Below are positions 1-9,097 of a DNA stretch of 10,292 bases, one piece after another (position 1 is the first letter of the stretch; every line of letters begins with the position of its first letter). A program made the position numbers and the translations under genes. Under the pieces are notes generated by a model that worked only from the letters and a program-made list of their open reading frames with translations, was not told the DNA's origin and made no database searches. This DNA comes from Spirochaeta sp. UBA5339 (GTDB taxonomy: Bacteria > Spirochaetota > Spirochaetia > DSM-2461), in contig DHQL01000027.1 of assembly GCA_002408085.1 (NCBI GenBank), forward strand, positions 1 through 10,292, given 5' to 3'.

Positions 1-60
1 GACGGATCATCAGCAGACGGATTATCAGCAGACGGATCAACAGCAGACGGAACTGCCGCA
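1..60 (+). repeat. Four tandem 15-bp units coding a DGSSA-type linker
   Basis: Units 1-15, 16-30 and 31-45 (consensus gacggatcatcagca) differ by only one or two bases; unit 46-60 keeps gacgga and the final gca. They encode DGSSA, DGLSA, DGSTA and DGTAA. The array may extend upstream of the window. A 15-bp unit keeps the frame, so copy-number change would alter linker length without truncating the protein. Confidence 0.9.
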
Positions 61-513
61 GATGAGGAGCCGATTGTTGAAACCGAACGCCGCCCCGTAA
101 CAACAGCAGAAGCCCTTGCCTATCTTATTATCGATGATATTGAAATCACTCTGGTGGACATCCACCTTGTCTCCAATGATATTGCCGTTAACAGCGGATA
201 CCGGGATCTGGACTACAGGGTCTTTGAAGGAAAGAATCCAAATTGGATCTATGCAGGGAACGAACTCATTATGCCTGACGGATCCGTCTATGTGGTCGAG
301 AGGGGTGACTCTATCTGGTTCATTGCATCAAGGCTGATCAGAAGGGAGCTGGAGGTCGACCTAAGAACAGTTGCTGAGCTGAGAGAGGAACTGAAGGATA
401 CTGCAATTTCCTCTTCAGAAAAAAAAGTGATACTTGATAAATTGACCGAAATTGCCGAAAGAACTAAGAGTGAAAATCTTAGAAAGATGATTACAAATCA
501 ATACCTGAATTGA
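1..513 (+). CDS. LysM-domain protein, C-terminal part (5' end outside window)
   Basis: The reading frame is open from base 1 and stops at TGA 511-513, giving the last 170 residues of a longer protein. Residues 1-20 (window numbering) are a five-residue repeat of the DGSSA type, a probable flexible linker. Residues 52-93 look like a LysM module: a hydrophobic strand, NDIAVNSGYRDL, then NPNWIYAGNELIMPDG, which fits the family's N-P-x-x-I-x-x-G-N-x-L-x-x-P-D-G ending. A second LysM-like start, YVVERGDSIWFIAS, follows at 97-110 without the usual second half. The tail (113-170) is charged and helical. LysM modules bind peptidoglycan glycans, so a periplasmic or envelope location is likely, but the N-terminal signal is not in view. 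The gene lies directly upstream of the cfpA operon but is probably a separate transcript because a terminator and promoter lie between. Confidence is good for the CDS and moderate for LysM. Confidence 0.85.
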   Translation, partial: DGSSADGLSADGSTADGTAADEEPIVETERRPVTTAEALAYLIIDDIEITLVDIHLVSNDIAVNSGYRDLDYRVFEGKNPNWIYAGNELIMPDGSVYVVERGDSIWFIASRLIRRELEVDLRTVAELREELKDTAISSSEKKVILDKLTEIAERTKSENLRKMITNQYLN

Positions 514-547
514 AAATGAATGTGAAAAAAAACGATGAGAAAACTGT

Positions 548-570
548 AAAAAGTGACACTTTTTTATTTT
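548..570 (+). terminator. Weak AT-rich intrinsic terminator after the LysM gene
   Basis: A 7-bp stem, aaaaagt (548-554) with acttttt (558-564), closes a 3-nt loop and runs into a T-rich stretch to 570. It lies 35 nt past the stop codon. The stem is almost all A-T, so termination may be leaky, and its A-rich left arm would allow some function in the other direction. Confidence 0.5.
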
Positions 571-581
571 TGTAGCCTTAG

Positions 582-621
582 TACCCCAAAAATGATTCAG
601 TAGAATTTTGAAAAAGGGGTA
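582..621. promoter_or_regulatory. Inverted repeat TACCCC/GGGGTA overlapping the cfpA promoter
   Basis: The arms are TACCCC (582-587) and GGGGTA (616-621), with a 28-nt gap that also holds an inner AAAAT/ATTTT pair. The right arm sits in the spacer between the -35 and -10 boxes of the cfpA promoter, where a bound regulator could act. Six-base arms can arise by chance, so this is only a candidate operator. Confidence 0.2.
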
Positions 622-635
622 TAATGTAATATAAT
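608..635 (+). promoter_or_regulatory. Sigma70-type promoter of the cfpA operon
   Basis: TTGAAA (608-613) and a perfect TATAAT (630-635) are separated by 16 nt. The predicted start is near 642, leaving a leader of about 53 nt. A second TATAAT at 620-625 overlaps the spacer but is only 6 nt from the -35 box, so it is not the partner. The near-consensus boxes fit a highly expressed structural gene. Confidence 0.75.
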
Positions 636-694
636 TGTTGATACTGAAACAGGTATTTCCAATTTGTTTGTTAGATTAAAACGAGGAGAGTATT

Positions 695-2680
695 ATGGCT
701 GGTGATCTTCCTAGAAGTCCTAATGTATTTCACCCGACAAAACCGTCAGCAGTAGGTTCAAGAAACAGTCTTGCCCAGGACGGCCGTCAACAGAATGAAG
801 AGTTTGATCGTGTTATACAGGAAGAATCTGAAAAGGTTCTAAAAGAAGTTCAAACTAAACTGCCCCAGGAAGTTCTGAAAGAACTCGATGTAATGGGTGG
901 TCTGAAACAGAAACTGTACAACTATTACAACCAGAACTACCAGAACATGTTCAACCGTTACGTTGTAACGACTGAAGATGAAATGGTGAAAAAGATTCGC
1001 GGTTTCATTGATAAAGAGGAAAACAAGGCGCTTGCCCGGTACACTCCCAAAGAAATCTCTGAAATGCTGGATCAGATTGGTGGTGCGGACAAGTTCAACA
1101 CCGGTGAGATTGAAAAGTCCATCGTCAACATGTACGGTCACCTGCAGGGACATGTCCAGAGAGGTCTGAACGATCTTGAAAACGAGACAAACGCCCTCTT
1201 GAGACAGAAGACTGATGTCGGCGCATTTATCCGTGGTGAAAACGCCTACTCAATCATCAAGTGTTCCTTCAAAGACAACGCAATTAAGCCCAAGGTGGTT
1301 TCCGACGTTAAGCTTTCAATTAATATTCTGGAATCCGAACTGATTTCTCCGATTATTCAGTATCAGGCTTCCGTTGAATACATCATCAAGGATCAGATTT
1401 CCAAGACAATTTCCGAGTTTATCGACAGAGAAATTGAAGCCCTTCAGGACCAGCTGGTTGACGAAGGAAAAGAGGAACTGACCGACAGCGAACTGATGTT
1501 CGAAAGAATCAAGAAAGTTCCCGATTTTACAGATGATGAAAGAGATGATGAAAACTCCAGACGCTATGCCTTTATGGCCAAGAATCTGGTTGAGAAAATC
1601 GAAGGACTCCGGGCTGAAATTCCCAGAGATGAATTCGACCCCCAGAACATCCGTGAAAACATCAAACGTATCGTTGATGATGAGAACATCAGAAACAGAG
1701 GTTTCAACACCGCTGTCAACAACCTGACCTCCATCCTCGACACATCAAAGATGGGTTATCAGTATATTGAAAACCTGAAAAACGCCCGTGAACTGATTGT
1801 TAAAGAGTATGAGGATACAGATCCCCTGAGACTGCCTGATGAAAGATATCAGATCAGACTCAAATTCTTCGATAACGATCAGCTTGAAAATCTGAGAAAG
1901 AACTATGACCAGCAGATTGATGAGTTCCGCAAGGAAGTTCTTCATCTGTGGGACGTTTGTGAAGTTGTCTACCAGGGCAAGAAGGCCAGAGGAAAGGTCA
2001 ATGATTTTGACGACCTGAGCAAGAAAGTTTCCGGTCAGATAAAGAAACAGATCAAAGACGTTTCCGGTGATCCGGTATACGAAGAGCAGGAAAAGAACTG
2101 GAACGAGATCATGTCTCTGAAGATCGAAGATACAGATGTAGAAAGACTCAACCAGACCTATATTTACGAGAAGGAACTTCTGAAGAAGATGCTCAGAAGA
2201 TCCCGTGAGAAAGTGGCCATCACCTTCGGTTATGAAAACCCCAAGATGAGAGTGGTTACCGATCAGAGAATCGACTTCCTGGAAAAAGAAGTGGAAGAGT
2301 TTGACTATGAAATCAATCCCTACCATGTTCAGCCCGGTCTGATTCTGGATGTGGATATCACCAGCATCAAGAGAAAGAAGTTCACCCTCAACGGCATGGC
2401 CAATGTACTGAACGAATTCCTCAACGGTGTTTCCAAGGGCTTCCAGGATGCGGCTTTCGCTTCCTTCAAGCGCCGCCGGTCCACTGTCCGTGATGATATA
2501 AACCAGACTTTTTCCGATGTTAATACTGCGCCTGTAGAAGGTCCCAGTGGTGAGTATGCCAACAAAATCAAGGAATTGAATGAGCAGGCTGAAGCTCCCA
2601 AGGGAAAGGCTGATGTGACACCTAAAAGGGCACCCAGCAGAAGAAAGAAAGTAAATCTGGATGAATTAAGCGAGATCTGA
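695..2680 (+). CDS. cfpA: Cytoplasmic filament protein A (CfpA)
   Basis: This 661-aa protein (about 76 kDa) is long, charged and mostly helical, with no signal peptide or membrane segment. The opening MAGDLPRSPNVF, the size and the order with the next two genes match treponemal CfpA (about 680 aa). CfpA builds the ribbon of cytoplasmic filaments running under the inner membrane along the cell; work in Treponema links it to cell division and chromosome segregation. The first ~30 residues look disordered, the body has many heptad-like helices, and the C-terminus ends in a basic patch (KRAPSRRKK, residues 644-652) before an acidic tip, a possible contact site. GAGGAG at 683-688, 6 nt before ATG 695, fixes the start. 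Asn codons are mostly AAC and Leu codons mostly CTG, fitting high expression. It is first in a three-gene operon; the next ATG is 1 nt after its stop. Confidence 0.85.
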   Translation: MAGDLPRSPNVFHPTKPSAVGSRNSLAQDGRQQNEEFDRVIQEESEKVLKEVQTKLPQEVLKELDVMGGLKQKLYNYYNQNYQNMFNRYVVTTEDEMVKKIRGFIDKEENKALARYTPKEISEMLDQIGGADKFNTGEIEKSIVNMYGHLQGHVQRGLNDLENETNALLRQKTDVGAFIRGENAYSIIKCSFKDNAIKPKVVSDVKLSINILESELISPIIQYQASVEYIIKDQISKTISEFIDREIEALQDQLVDEGKEELTDSELMFERIKKVPDFTDDERDDENSRRYAFMAKNLVEKIEGLRAEIPRDEFDPQNIRENIKRIVDDENIRNRGFNTAVNNLTSILDTSKMGYQYIENLKNARELIVKEYEDTDPLRLPDERYQIRLKFFDNDQLENLRKNYDQQIDEFRKEVLHLWDVCEVVYQGKKARGKVNDFDDLSKKVSGQIKKQIKDVSGDPVYEEQEKNWNEIMSLKIEDTDVERLNQTYIYEKELLKKMLRRSREKVAITFGYENPKMRVVTDQRIDFLEKEVEEFDYEINPYHVQPGLILDVDITSIKRKKFTLNGMANVLNEFLNGVSKGFQDAAFASFKRRRSTVRDDINQTFSDVNTAPVEGPSGEYANKIKELNEQAEAPKGKADVTPKRAPSRRKKVNLDELSEI

Positions 2681-2681
2681 T

Positions 2682-3665
2682 ATGACTCAAAACATCAGTG
2701 ATAATAAATATAATTTGTTATCCACCAGAGCGGGATTCAACCTCGCTCTGGGGCATTTTAAAACGGCCCTCTCCTTCTCTTCGGATGTAGAGGAGGGCTA
2801 TAATCTGGCTGATGTACTAACCGAGGCTATTGAGGAGGGAGGAATCTCTCCTCAGCAGCTGAGGCCTGTACTCAACATTTTACTGGTTGATAAGTTCTCT
2901 TATCAATTCAAATCTGAAAATCTTAGAGACACAGTTGATTCGGTGGACAAGGTCGTTGAAGCTGTCAGTCAATGGACCGCACTGGATGTCGTAATGGCAT
3001 TCTACAACTCAAGCGGAGACCTTACGGTCATTAATCCTGCCGATGAAACACACTGGGCTCCCATTCTGCCCCTTAAACGTGACGAGTTGATGGTCTGTTT
3101 TGTTAAAAGTCGAAAAGAAAACGATCAAAAAACCGAAATAGCAGCATGCAGTGATCTGTTCAGTCTCTTATACGGTAAGAAGGTCAAGGTCAAGAAAGCC
3201 TTTGTTGACCCTGATGTGAAGCCGGAAGAGAGGGCGGAGATGAAAGCTCCCGAACCTGAAAAAGAAGCTCCTGCCGAGGCATCTGCTCCGGCTGCAGCTG
3301 AAACCGAACTGCCTCCCGCAGTAGGGATCAACAGAAGCAATGCGTCAGCGAAGATCTCAGTCCAGGTTACCAATGAACTCTTTCACAATGGAAATGTGGA
3401 AGCCTGGAAGAAGATTATCGCCAGTTACAGAGCAAAACATCCGACTCTGGATGTAAACATCTGGTATGACGGTGAAAAGATTAATGACATAAACACGCTT
3501 TTCAAATGGGGTAAGGTTAAACACGGAACACCCATCGTTTTTAATGTTGTCGGTGACAATATCAAAGACGTTTCCAAGCTGAAAAAGTACTTCTTTGAAG
3601 GGGCAAGTCCCCGGTTTGAGGTATTTCTGCGGGGTGCTGTAAACAGTGTTCTTGATCTCTTTTGA
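2682..3665 (+). CDS. Conserved spirochaete protein (TP0747 type) with C-terminal HPr-like domain
   Basis: A 327-aa cytoplasmic protein with three parts: an N-terminal domain (1-165) I do not recognise, an Ala/Pro/Glu-rich linker (about 178-212), and a compact C-terminal domain (224-308). By eye the last part follows the HPr order: strand, N-x-L plus a His (NELFHNGN, His235), helix, strand plus D-G turn (DVNIWYDGEK), TLFK (272-275) where HPr has S46-L-F-K, then H-G-T and a strand, and a final helix. His235 is one place off the HPr His15 position, the HPr Arg17 is not kept, and the first helix or loop is about six residues longer. HPr carries phosphate from PEP-dependent Enzyme I; the next gene encodes a PEP-binding protein. 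The start follows the cfpA stop by 1 nt without a clear Shine-Dalgarno, so translation is probably coupled to cfpA. The gene is certain; the HPr likeness needs a profile search. Confidence 0.85.
   Translation: MTQNISDNKYNLLSTRAGFNLALGHFKTALSFSSDVEEGYNLADVLTEAIEEGGISPQQLRPVLNILLVDKFSYQFKSENLRDTVDSVDKVVEAVSQWTALDVVMAFYNSSGDLTVINPADETHWAPILPLKRDELMVCFVKSRKENDQKTEIAACSDLFSLLYGKKVKVKKAFVDPDVKPEERAEMKAPEPEKEAPAEASAPAAAETELPPAVGINRSNASAKISVQVTNELFHNGNVEAWKKIIASYRAKHPTLDVNIWYDGEKINDINTLFKWGKVKHGTPIVFNVVGDNIKDVSKLKKYFFEGASPRFEVFLRGAVNSVLDLF
2725..2751 (+). other. Strong RNA hairpin just inside the second operon gene
   Basis: CCAGAGCG (2725-2732) pairs perfectly with CGCTCTGG (2744-2751). A G-U pair and a G-C pair extend it inward to a 7-nt loop. 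It lies 45-70 nt after the cfpA stop, within codons 15-24 of the next gene, and is followed by a short T run (2757-2759). A weaker GCCCTC/GAGGGC pair (2766-2771 and 2793-2798) comes next. It could stabilise a processed cfpA 3' end or reduce read-through into the downstream genes, but chance within a coding region is possible. Confidence 0.4.
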
Positions 3666-3692
3666 CAAGTCTTGAAGAAAGGAAAGCCCTTT

Positions 3693-6305
<2,613 letters not shown>

Positions 6306-6325
6306 ACTGAAAAAACAGTGAATAG

Positions 6326-6355
6326 AAGCTGTCCTTCCGGGGACAGCTTTTTTTT
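6326..6355 (+). terminator. Strong intrinsic terminator of the cfpA operon
   Basis: AAGCTGTCC (6326-6334) pairs with GGACAGCTT (6341-6349) around a TTCCGG loop, followed directly by eight T (6348-6355). It lies 21 nt past the stop of the PPDK-like gene. On the minus strand no T run touches the stem, so it should act mainly on the operon and not on the convergent J-domain gene. Confidence 0.92.
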
Positions 6356-6413
6356 CGTCCGGAATTTTTCAGGAAGGGCCGCATGTGAGGCGGTGGGGGA
6401 CGCAGGTCAGGGG

Positions 6414-7292
6414 TTACTGAGGAAAGAAGTGCATCTGCCGGTCATACTCTTCATTTCTGAGTTTCAGGAAGCTGTCGGCAAGGTTCTGAAAGACCAGAAA
6501 GGTTCTGTCCTCTGTCAGCTGGGGAAAGCGCTGCTTAAGGTAGTTCAACTGGTTCCAGCAGTGATTGAAGCTTGTGTTCCATCCGATCTTCCGGTAGTTC
6601 TGCATCAGATGAGGGACCAGGTAGCTTTTAATGGCCAGAAGGAGGTAGTCCTCCATTGAGTCCCAGTGGCTGTTTATCAGGGGGTGGTCGGGGATATCTC
6701 TCTCGTTCAGCTGGGTGTAATTGATAAAATTACCCGTAAAGCGGATAAAAAGATTAAGGGCAAAGCGGTCATACTCATGTCTGCACACATCTTCCAGTTC
6801 AAGTATTTTTTCCATCGCCAGATTCAGGTCTCTTAAGGACTCTCTATAACGAAACCGGCGGACCCCTTCATATCTCATTTTTCGCTTTTCCAGTCCGTAT
6901 TCAAAGTATTTTTCAACGCCTTTTATGAAATTCATGGAAACAATGGTGATTTGACTGTATAATTCAGATGATATATTTAGGTTTCTTGATTTATCGCGCT
7001 TATTAATGGTGGATTTTGTATCGAATCCCTGGAATTTGTTTTCATAGCCTTCTTTTTTTTGGCTATTTTGATGATTGTCTTGATTTATTTCTGATTTTGA
7101 TTCTAAATGTTTACAACAAATTTCATAAGCCAGATTGATCTCAGTCATTTTTTTATGAGACCAGTCCTGGTTTTTTGGGTTTGAGTCGGGGTGGTATTTT
7201 TTTACCAGTTTTTTGTATGATTTCTGGAGATCTTCCTTGGAGTAGTTTTCCTTTAGTTTGAAGATCGTCAGTGATCGGTGTAAGTCAGGCAT
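6414..7292 (-). CDS. J-domain (DnaJ-like) protein with unrecognised helical C-terminal domain
   Basis: A 292-aa cytoplasmic protein. Residues 5-62 form a J domain: helix II QKSYKKLVKKY, then HPD at 34-36, the motif that stimulates DnaK (Hsp70) ATPase, then helix III with EINLAYEIC. There is no Gly/Phe region, zinc centre or DnaJ C-terminal domain, so it is a class III J protein, probably bringing a specific client to DnaK. Residues 63-110 are a polar, Asn/Gln/Lys-rich linker in clearly AT-rich DNA (about 6963-7106) that includes an A8 tract on the coding strand. Residues 110-292 are helical, with several Trp and Tyr residues, and match no family I know. The start at 7292 is needed to keep the J domain whole, yet no Shine-Dalgarno precedes it. 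It is monocistronic, convergent with the cfpA operon and divergent from ilvBN; I see no clear terminator after it. Confidence 0.88.
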   Translation of the reverse strand: MPDLHRSLTIFKLKENYSKEDLQKSYKKLVKKYHPDSNPKNQDWSHKKMTEINLAYEICCKHLESKSEINQDNHQNSQKKEGYENKFQGFDTKSTINKRDKSRNLNISSELYSQITIVSMNFIKGVEKYFEYGLEKRKMRYEGVRRFRYRESLRDLNLAMEKILELEDVCRHEYDRFALNLFIRFTGNFINYTQLNERDIPDHPLINSHWDSMEDYLLLAIKSYLVPHLMQNYRKIGWNTSFNHCWNQLNYLKQRFPQLTEDRTFLVFQNLADSFLKLRNEEYDRQMHFFPQ

Positions 7293-7300
7293 TTCGGTTT

Positions 7301-7329
7301 ATTATATTCCATTATACGGGAGGTGGAAA
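7301..7329 (-). promoter_or_regulatory. Tandem -10 boxes before the J-domain gene
   Basis: On the minus strand, perfect TATAAT hexamers lie at 7316-7311 and 7306-7301, 10 bp apart. The nearer one has a TTTCCA -35-like box (7329-7324) at 17 nt. Its predicted start falls at about 7294-7292, at the ATG itself, giving a leaderless or nearly leaderless mRNA. The farther box would give a leader of about 10-13 nt, also without a ribosome site. Confidence 0.5.
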
Positions 7330-7330
7330 T

Positions 7331-7390
7331 ATGGGAAAGCTTATTTTTAAAACTCCTGTTTGCAATTTGGAACATTATAAATATAATTGA
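7331..7390 (+). CDS. Possible 19-aa small ORF upstream of ilvB
   Basis: ATG 7331 follows a strong Shine-Dalgarno, GGGAGGTGG (7318-7326), at good spacing, and reads 19 codons to TGA 7388-7390. The peptide starts MGKLIFKTPVC and has few Leu, Ile or Val residues (four), without the runs typical of ilv attenuation leaders. The predicted ilvB promoter (7360-7387) lies inside it, so it could only be made from a transcript starting farther upstream. It may be a small protein, a leader, or chance. Confidence 0.25.
   Translation: MGKLIFKTPVCNLEHYKYN
7360..7387 (+). promoter_or_regulatory. Sigma70-type promoter of ilvBN
   Basis: TTGCAA (7360-7365) and TATAAT (7382-7387) are 16 nt apart. The start would be near 7394, leaving a leader of only about 27 nt, too short for a T-box or a leader-peptide attenuator. 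Control, if any, would therefore be at initiation. Confidence 0.65.
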
Positions 7391-7398
7391 GTTCAATT
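7385..7398. promoter_or_regulatory. Dyad AATTGA-GT-TCAATT across the ilvB start site
   Basis: Two perfect 6-bp arms (7385-7390 and 7393-7398) flank a 2-nt centre. The dyad covers the end of the -10 box and the predicted transcription start, a usual place for a repressor site. CAATTT of the right arm (7394-7399) also occurs at 7363-7368, 31 bp upstream. AT-rich composition makes chance dyads more likely. Confidence 0.3.
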
Positions 7399-7420
7399 TA
7401 TTATTTTCAAGGAGGAGCAG

Positions 7421-9097
7421 ATGAAGAAAGGGCGAACCTATGGAGCTAAAGCACTGGTCAAGACATTGGAAAAACTTGGCGTTGAAGTCATCTTTGGCTA
7501 TCCCGGCGGCGCCAATCTGCCAATTTATGAAGCCCTGGCGTCCAGTTCTATCAAGCATGTTCTGGCACGTCATGAACAGGGTGCCTCACATATGGCTGAC
7601 GGCTATGCACGGGCAACCGGCAAGGTCGGTGTCTGTCTGGCAACAAGCGGTCCGGGGGCAACAAACCTGGTCACAGGAATCGCAACAGCCTATATGGATT
7701 CTGTTCCCGTCCTTGCCATTACAGGACAGGTCCCCAGTTTCAATATCGGAACCGATGCATTTCAGGAAGTTGATACCACAGGTATTACCATCCCCGTTAC
7801 AAAGCATAATCTACTGGTTCAGAATGTAAGGGAGATCCCCAGCCGTGTGGAAGAGGCGTTTCATATCTGCTCCACGGGTCGTAAGGGACCCGTCCTGATA
7901 GATATTCCCAAGGATGTCCTGAAACAGGATTTCTCCATGCCGGAACCAAAGGAGATTGTACTGGAGGGTTACAAGCCCAACACCGACAGTCATCCGGGTC
8001 AGATCAAGAGAGCCGTAAAGCTCCTTGAACAGTCCAGAAGACCCCTGATCATTGCCGGAGGCGGTATCGCATCCTCCGACTCCTATAAAGAACTGAAGCA
8101 CTTTGTTGAAAAGACCGGCATTCCCCTGATTTATACTTTTATGGGAAAAACCGCTCTCTCAGACAGTCATCCTTTGAACTTCGGTATGTGCGGTTACCAT
8201 GGAAAGGTTGTTGCCAATCAGGCCATTGATCAGTCCGATGTTATTCTGGCCCTGGGTGCCCGGTTCAGCAACCGTCATACAATCAACCTGGAAACCTATC
8301 CGGGGCACAAAAAAATCATTCATGTTGATATAGATCCCGCGGAGATTGGAAAGAATGTTGAAACACTCCTTCCAATTGTCGGGGACCTGAAGAGTACCCT
8401 CCATAAACTTACAGATCATATTCACCAGACAGCTAATGAGGACTGGGTATCACGGCTCAGGGACATTGATTCCAGGGCGCTTGTCACCCCGGTTCCCGAA
8501 AAGGAACTGAATCAGCCAGCGGTAATGCGCATCATGCAGGAGTATCTTGAGAACCCTCTGGTTATTACCGATGTAGGCCGTCATCAGATGTTTGCAGCTC
8601 ATGAGTTCAAGCTGGAGGCGGGGCGGAACTTTCTCAGTTCCGGCGGACTCGGTACAATGGGTTTTGCTCTTCCAGCCGCCATTGGTGCCGCCATGGCCTG
8701 TCCTGACCGGCAGGTCGTTGCGGTGGCCGGAGACGGTTCCTTTGTAATGAACTGCCAGGAGATGATTACCGCTGCAGAACTGGATATCAATATGATCTGC
8801 TTTGTTATGAACGACCAGAGGCTGGGTATGATTGTTCAGCTCCAGGATGAGTTCTATAAGAGCGGTTTTGATATCAGCAATCTCGGCAGCCATACTGATT
8901 ATGTGAAGATGGCAGAGAGTATGGGCGTTGCGGGGCACAGGGCGGTGACAGCCGAAGAGCTTCACAGTCTGATGAAAGACAAGTCCCTCTATCAGGGTGT
9001 TCATATTGTTGAGTGTATTGTTCCTCCCGGAGAGAATACCTACCCCATGGTAAACGGTGAATCCCTGCTTGATATCGTTGAAGAAGGAGGAAGATGA
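7421..9097 (+). CDS. ilvB: Acetohydroxyacid (acetolactate) synthase, catalytic subunit
   Basis: This 558-aa subunit joins two pyruvates to 2-acetolactate, or pyruvate plus 2-ketobutyrate to acetohydroxybutyrate, the first common step of valine, leucine and isoleucine synthesis. The N-terminal ThDP domain has the activating Glu52 in RHEQGASHMADGYAR and then GTDAFQEVDTTGIT (110-123). The middle FAD domain has GARFSNR (279-285), close to the GARFDDR of true AHAS and unlike catabolic, FAD-free AlsS. The C-terminal ThDP domain has SSGGLGTMGFALPAAIGA (406-423), GDGS (437-440) and Asn464 in NDQRLGM, where NN is usual. Leu474 lies in QLQ where most family members have QWQ. Length is normal. AAGGAGGAG at 7409-7417 sets the start. 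It overlaps ilvN by 4 nt (or 1), so the subunits are made together. Nothing suggests damage. Confidence 0.96.
   Translation: MKKGRTYGAKALVKTLEKLGVEVIFGYPGGANLPIYEALASSSIKHVLARHEQGASHMADGYARATGKVGVCLATSGPGATNLVTGIATAYMDSVPVLAITGQVPSFNIGTDAFQEVDTTGITIPVTKHNLLVQNVREIPSRVEEAFHICSTGRKGPVLIDIPKDVLKQDFSMPEPKEIVLEGYKPNTDSHPGQIKRAVKLLEQSRRPLIIAGGGIASSDSYKELKHFVEKTGIPLIYTFMGKTALSDSHPLNFGMCGYHGKVVANQAIDQSDVILALGARFSNRHTINLETYPGHKKIIHVDIDPAEIGKNVETLLPIVGDLKSTLHKLTDHIHQTANEDWVSRLRDIDSRALVTPVPEKELNQPAVMRIMQEYLENPLVITDVGRHQMFAAHEFKLEAGRNFLSSGGLGTMGFALPAAIGAAMACPDRQVVAVAGDGSFVMNCQEMITAAELDINMICFVMNDQRLGMIVQLQDEFYKSGFDISNLGSHTDYVKMAESMGVAGHRAVTAEELHSLMKDKSLYQGVHIVECIVPPGENTYPMVNGESLLDIVEEGGR

Noticed and set aside
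116..337. 73-codon frame overlapping the LysM gene
   Set aside because: It is a +1 shadow of the frame that carries the LysM motifs.
1745..2326. 193-codon minus-strand frame within cfpA
   Set aside because: It is Phe/Leu/Ile-rich because it mirrors Glu/Lys codons of cfpA; no ribosome site.
3672..3692. Upstream TTG start for the PPDK-like gene
   Set aside because: No ribosome site precedes it, while ATG 3693 has AAAGGA at suitable distance; the extra seven residues look like translated ribosome site.
6356..6413. Separate minus-strand terminator for the J-domain gene
   Set aside because: Only a 4-bp CCGC/GCGG stem is present, without a T run next to it; not enough to call.
7293..7420. T-box or branched-chain amino acid attenuator before ilvB
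   Set aside because: The predicted leader is about 27 nt, there is no terminator hairpin, and the small ORF has no Leu/Ile/Val runs.
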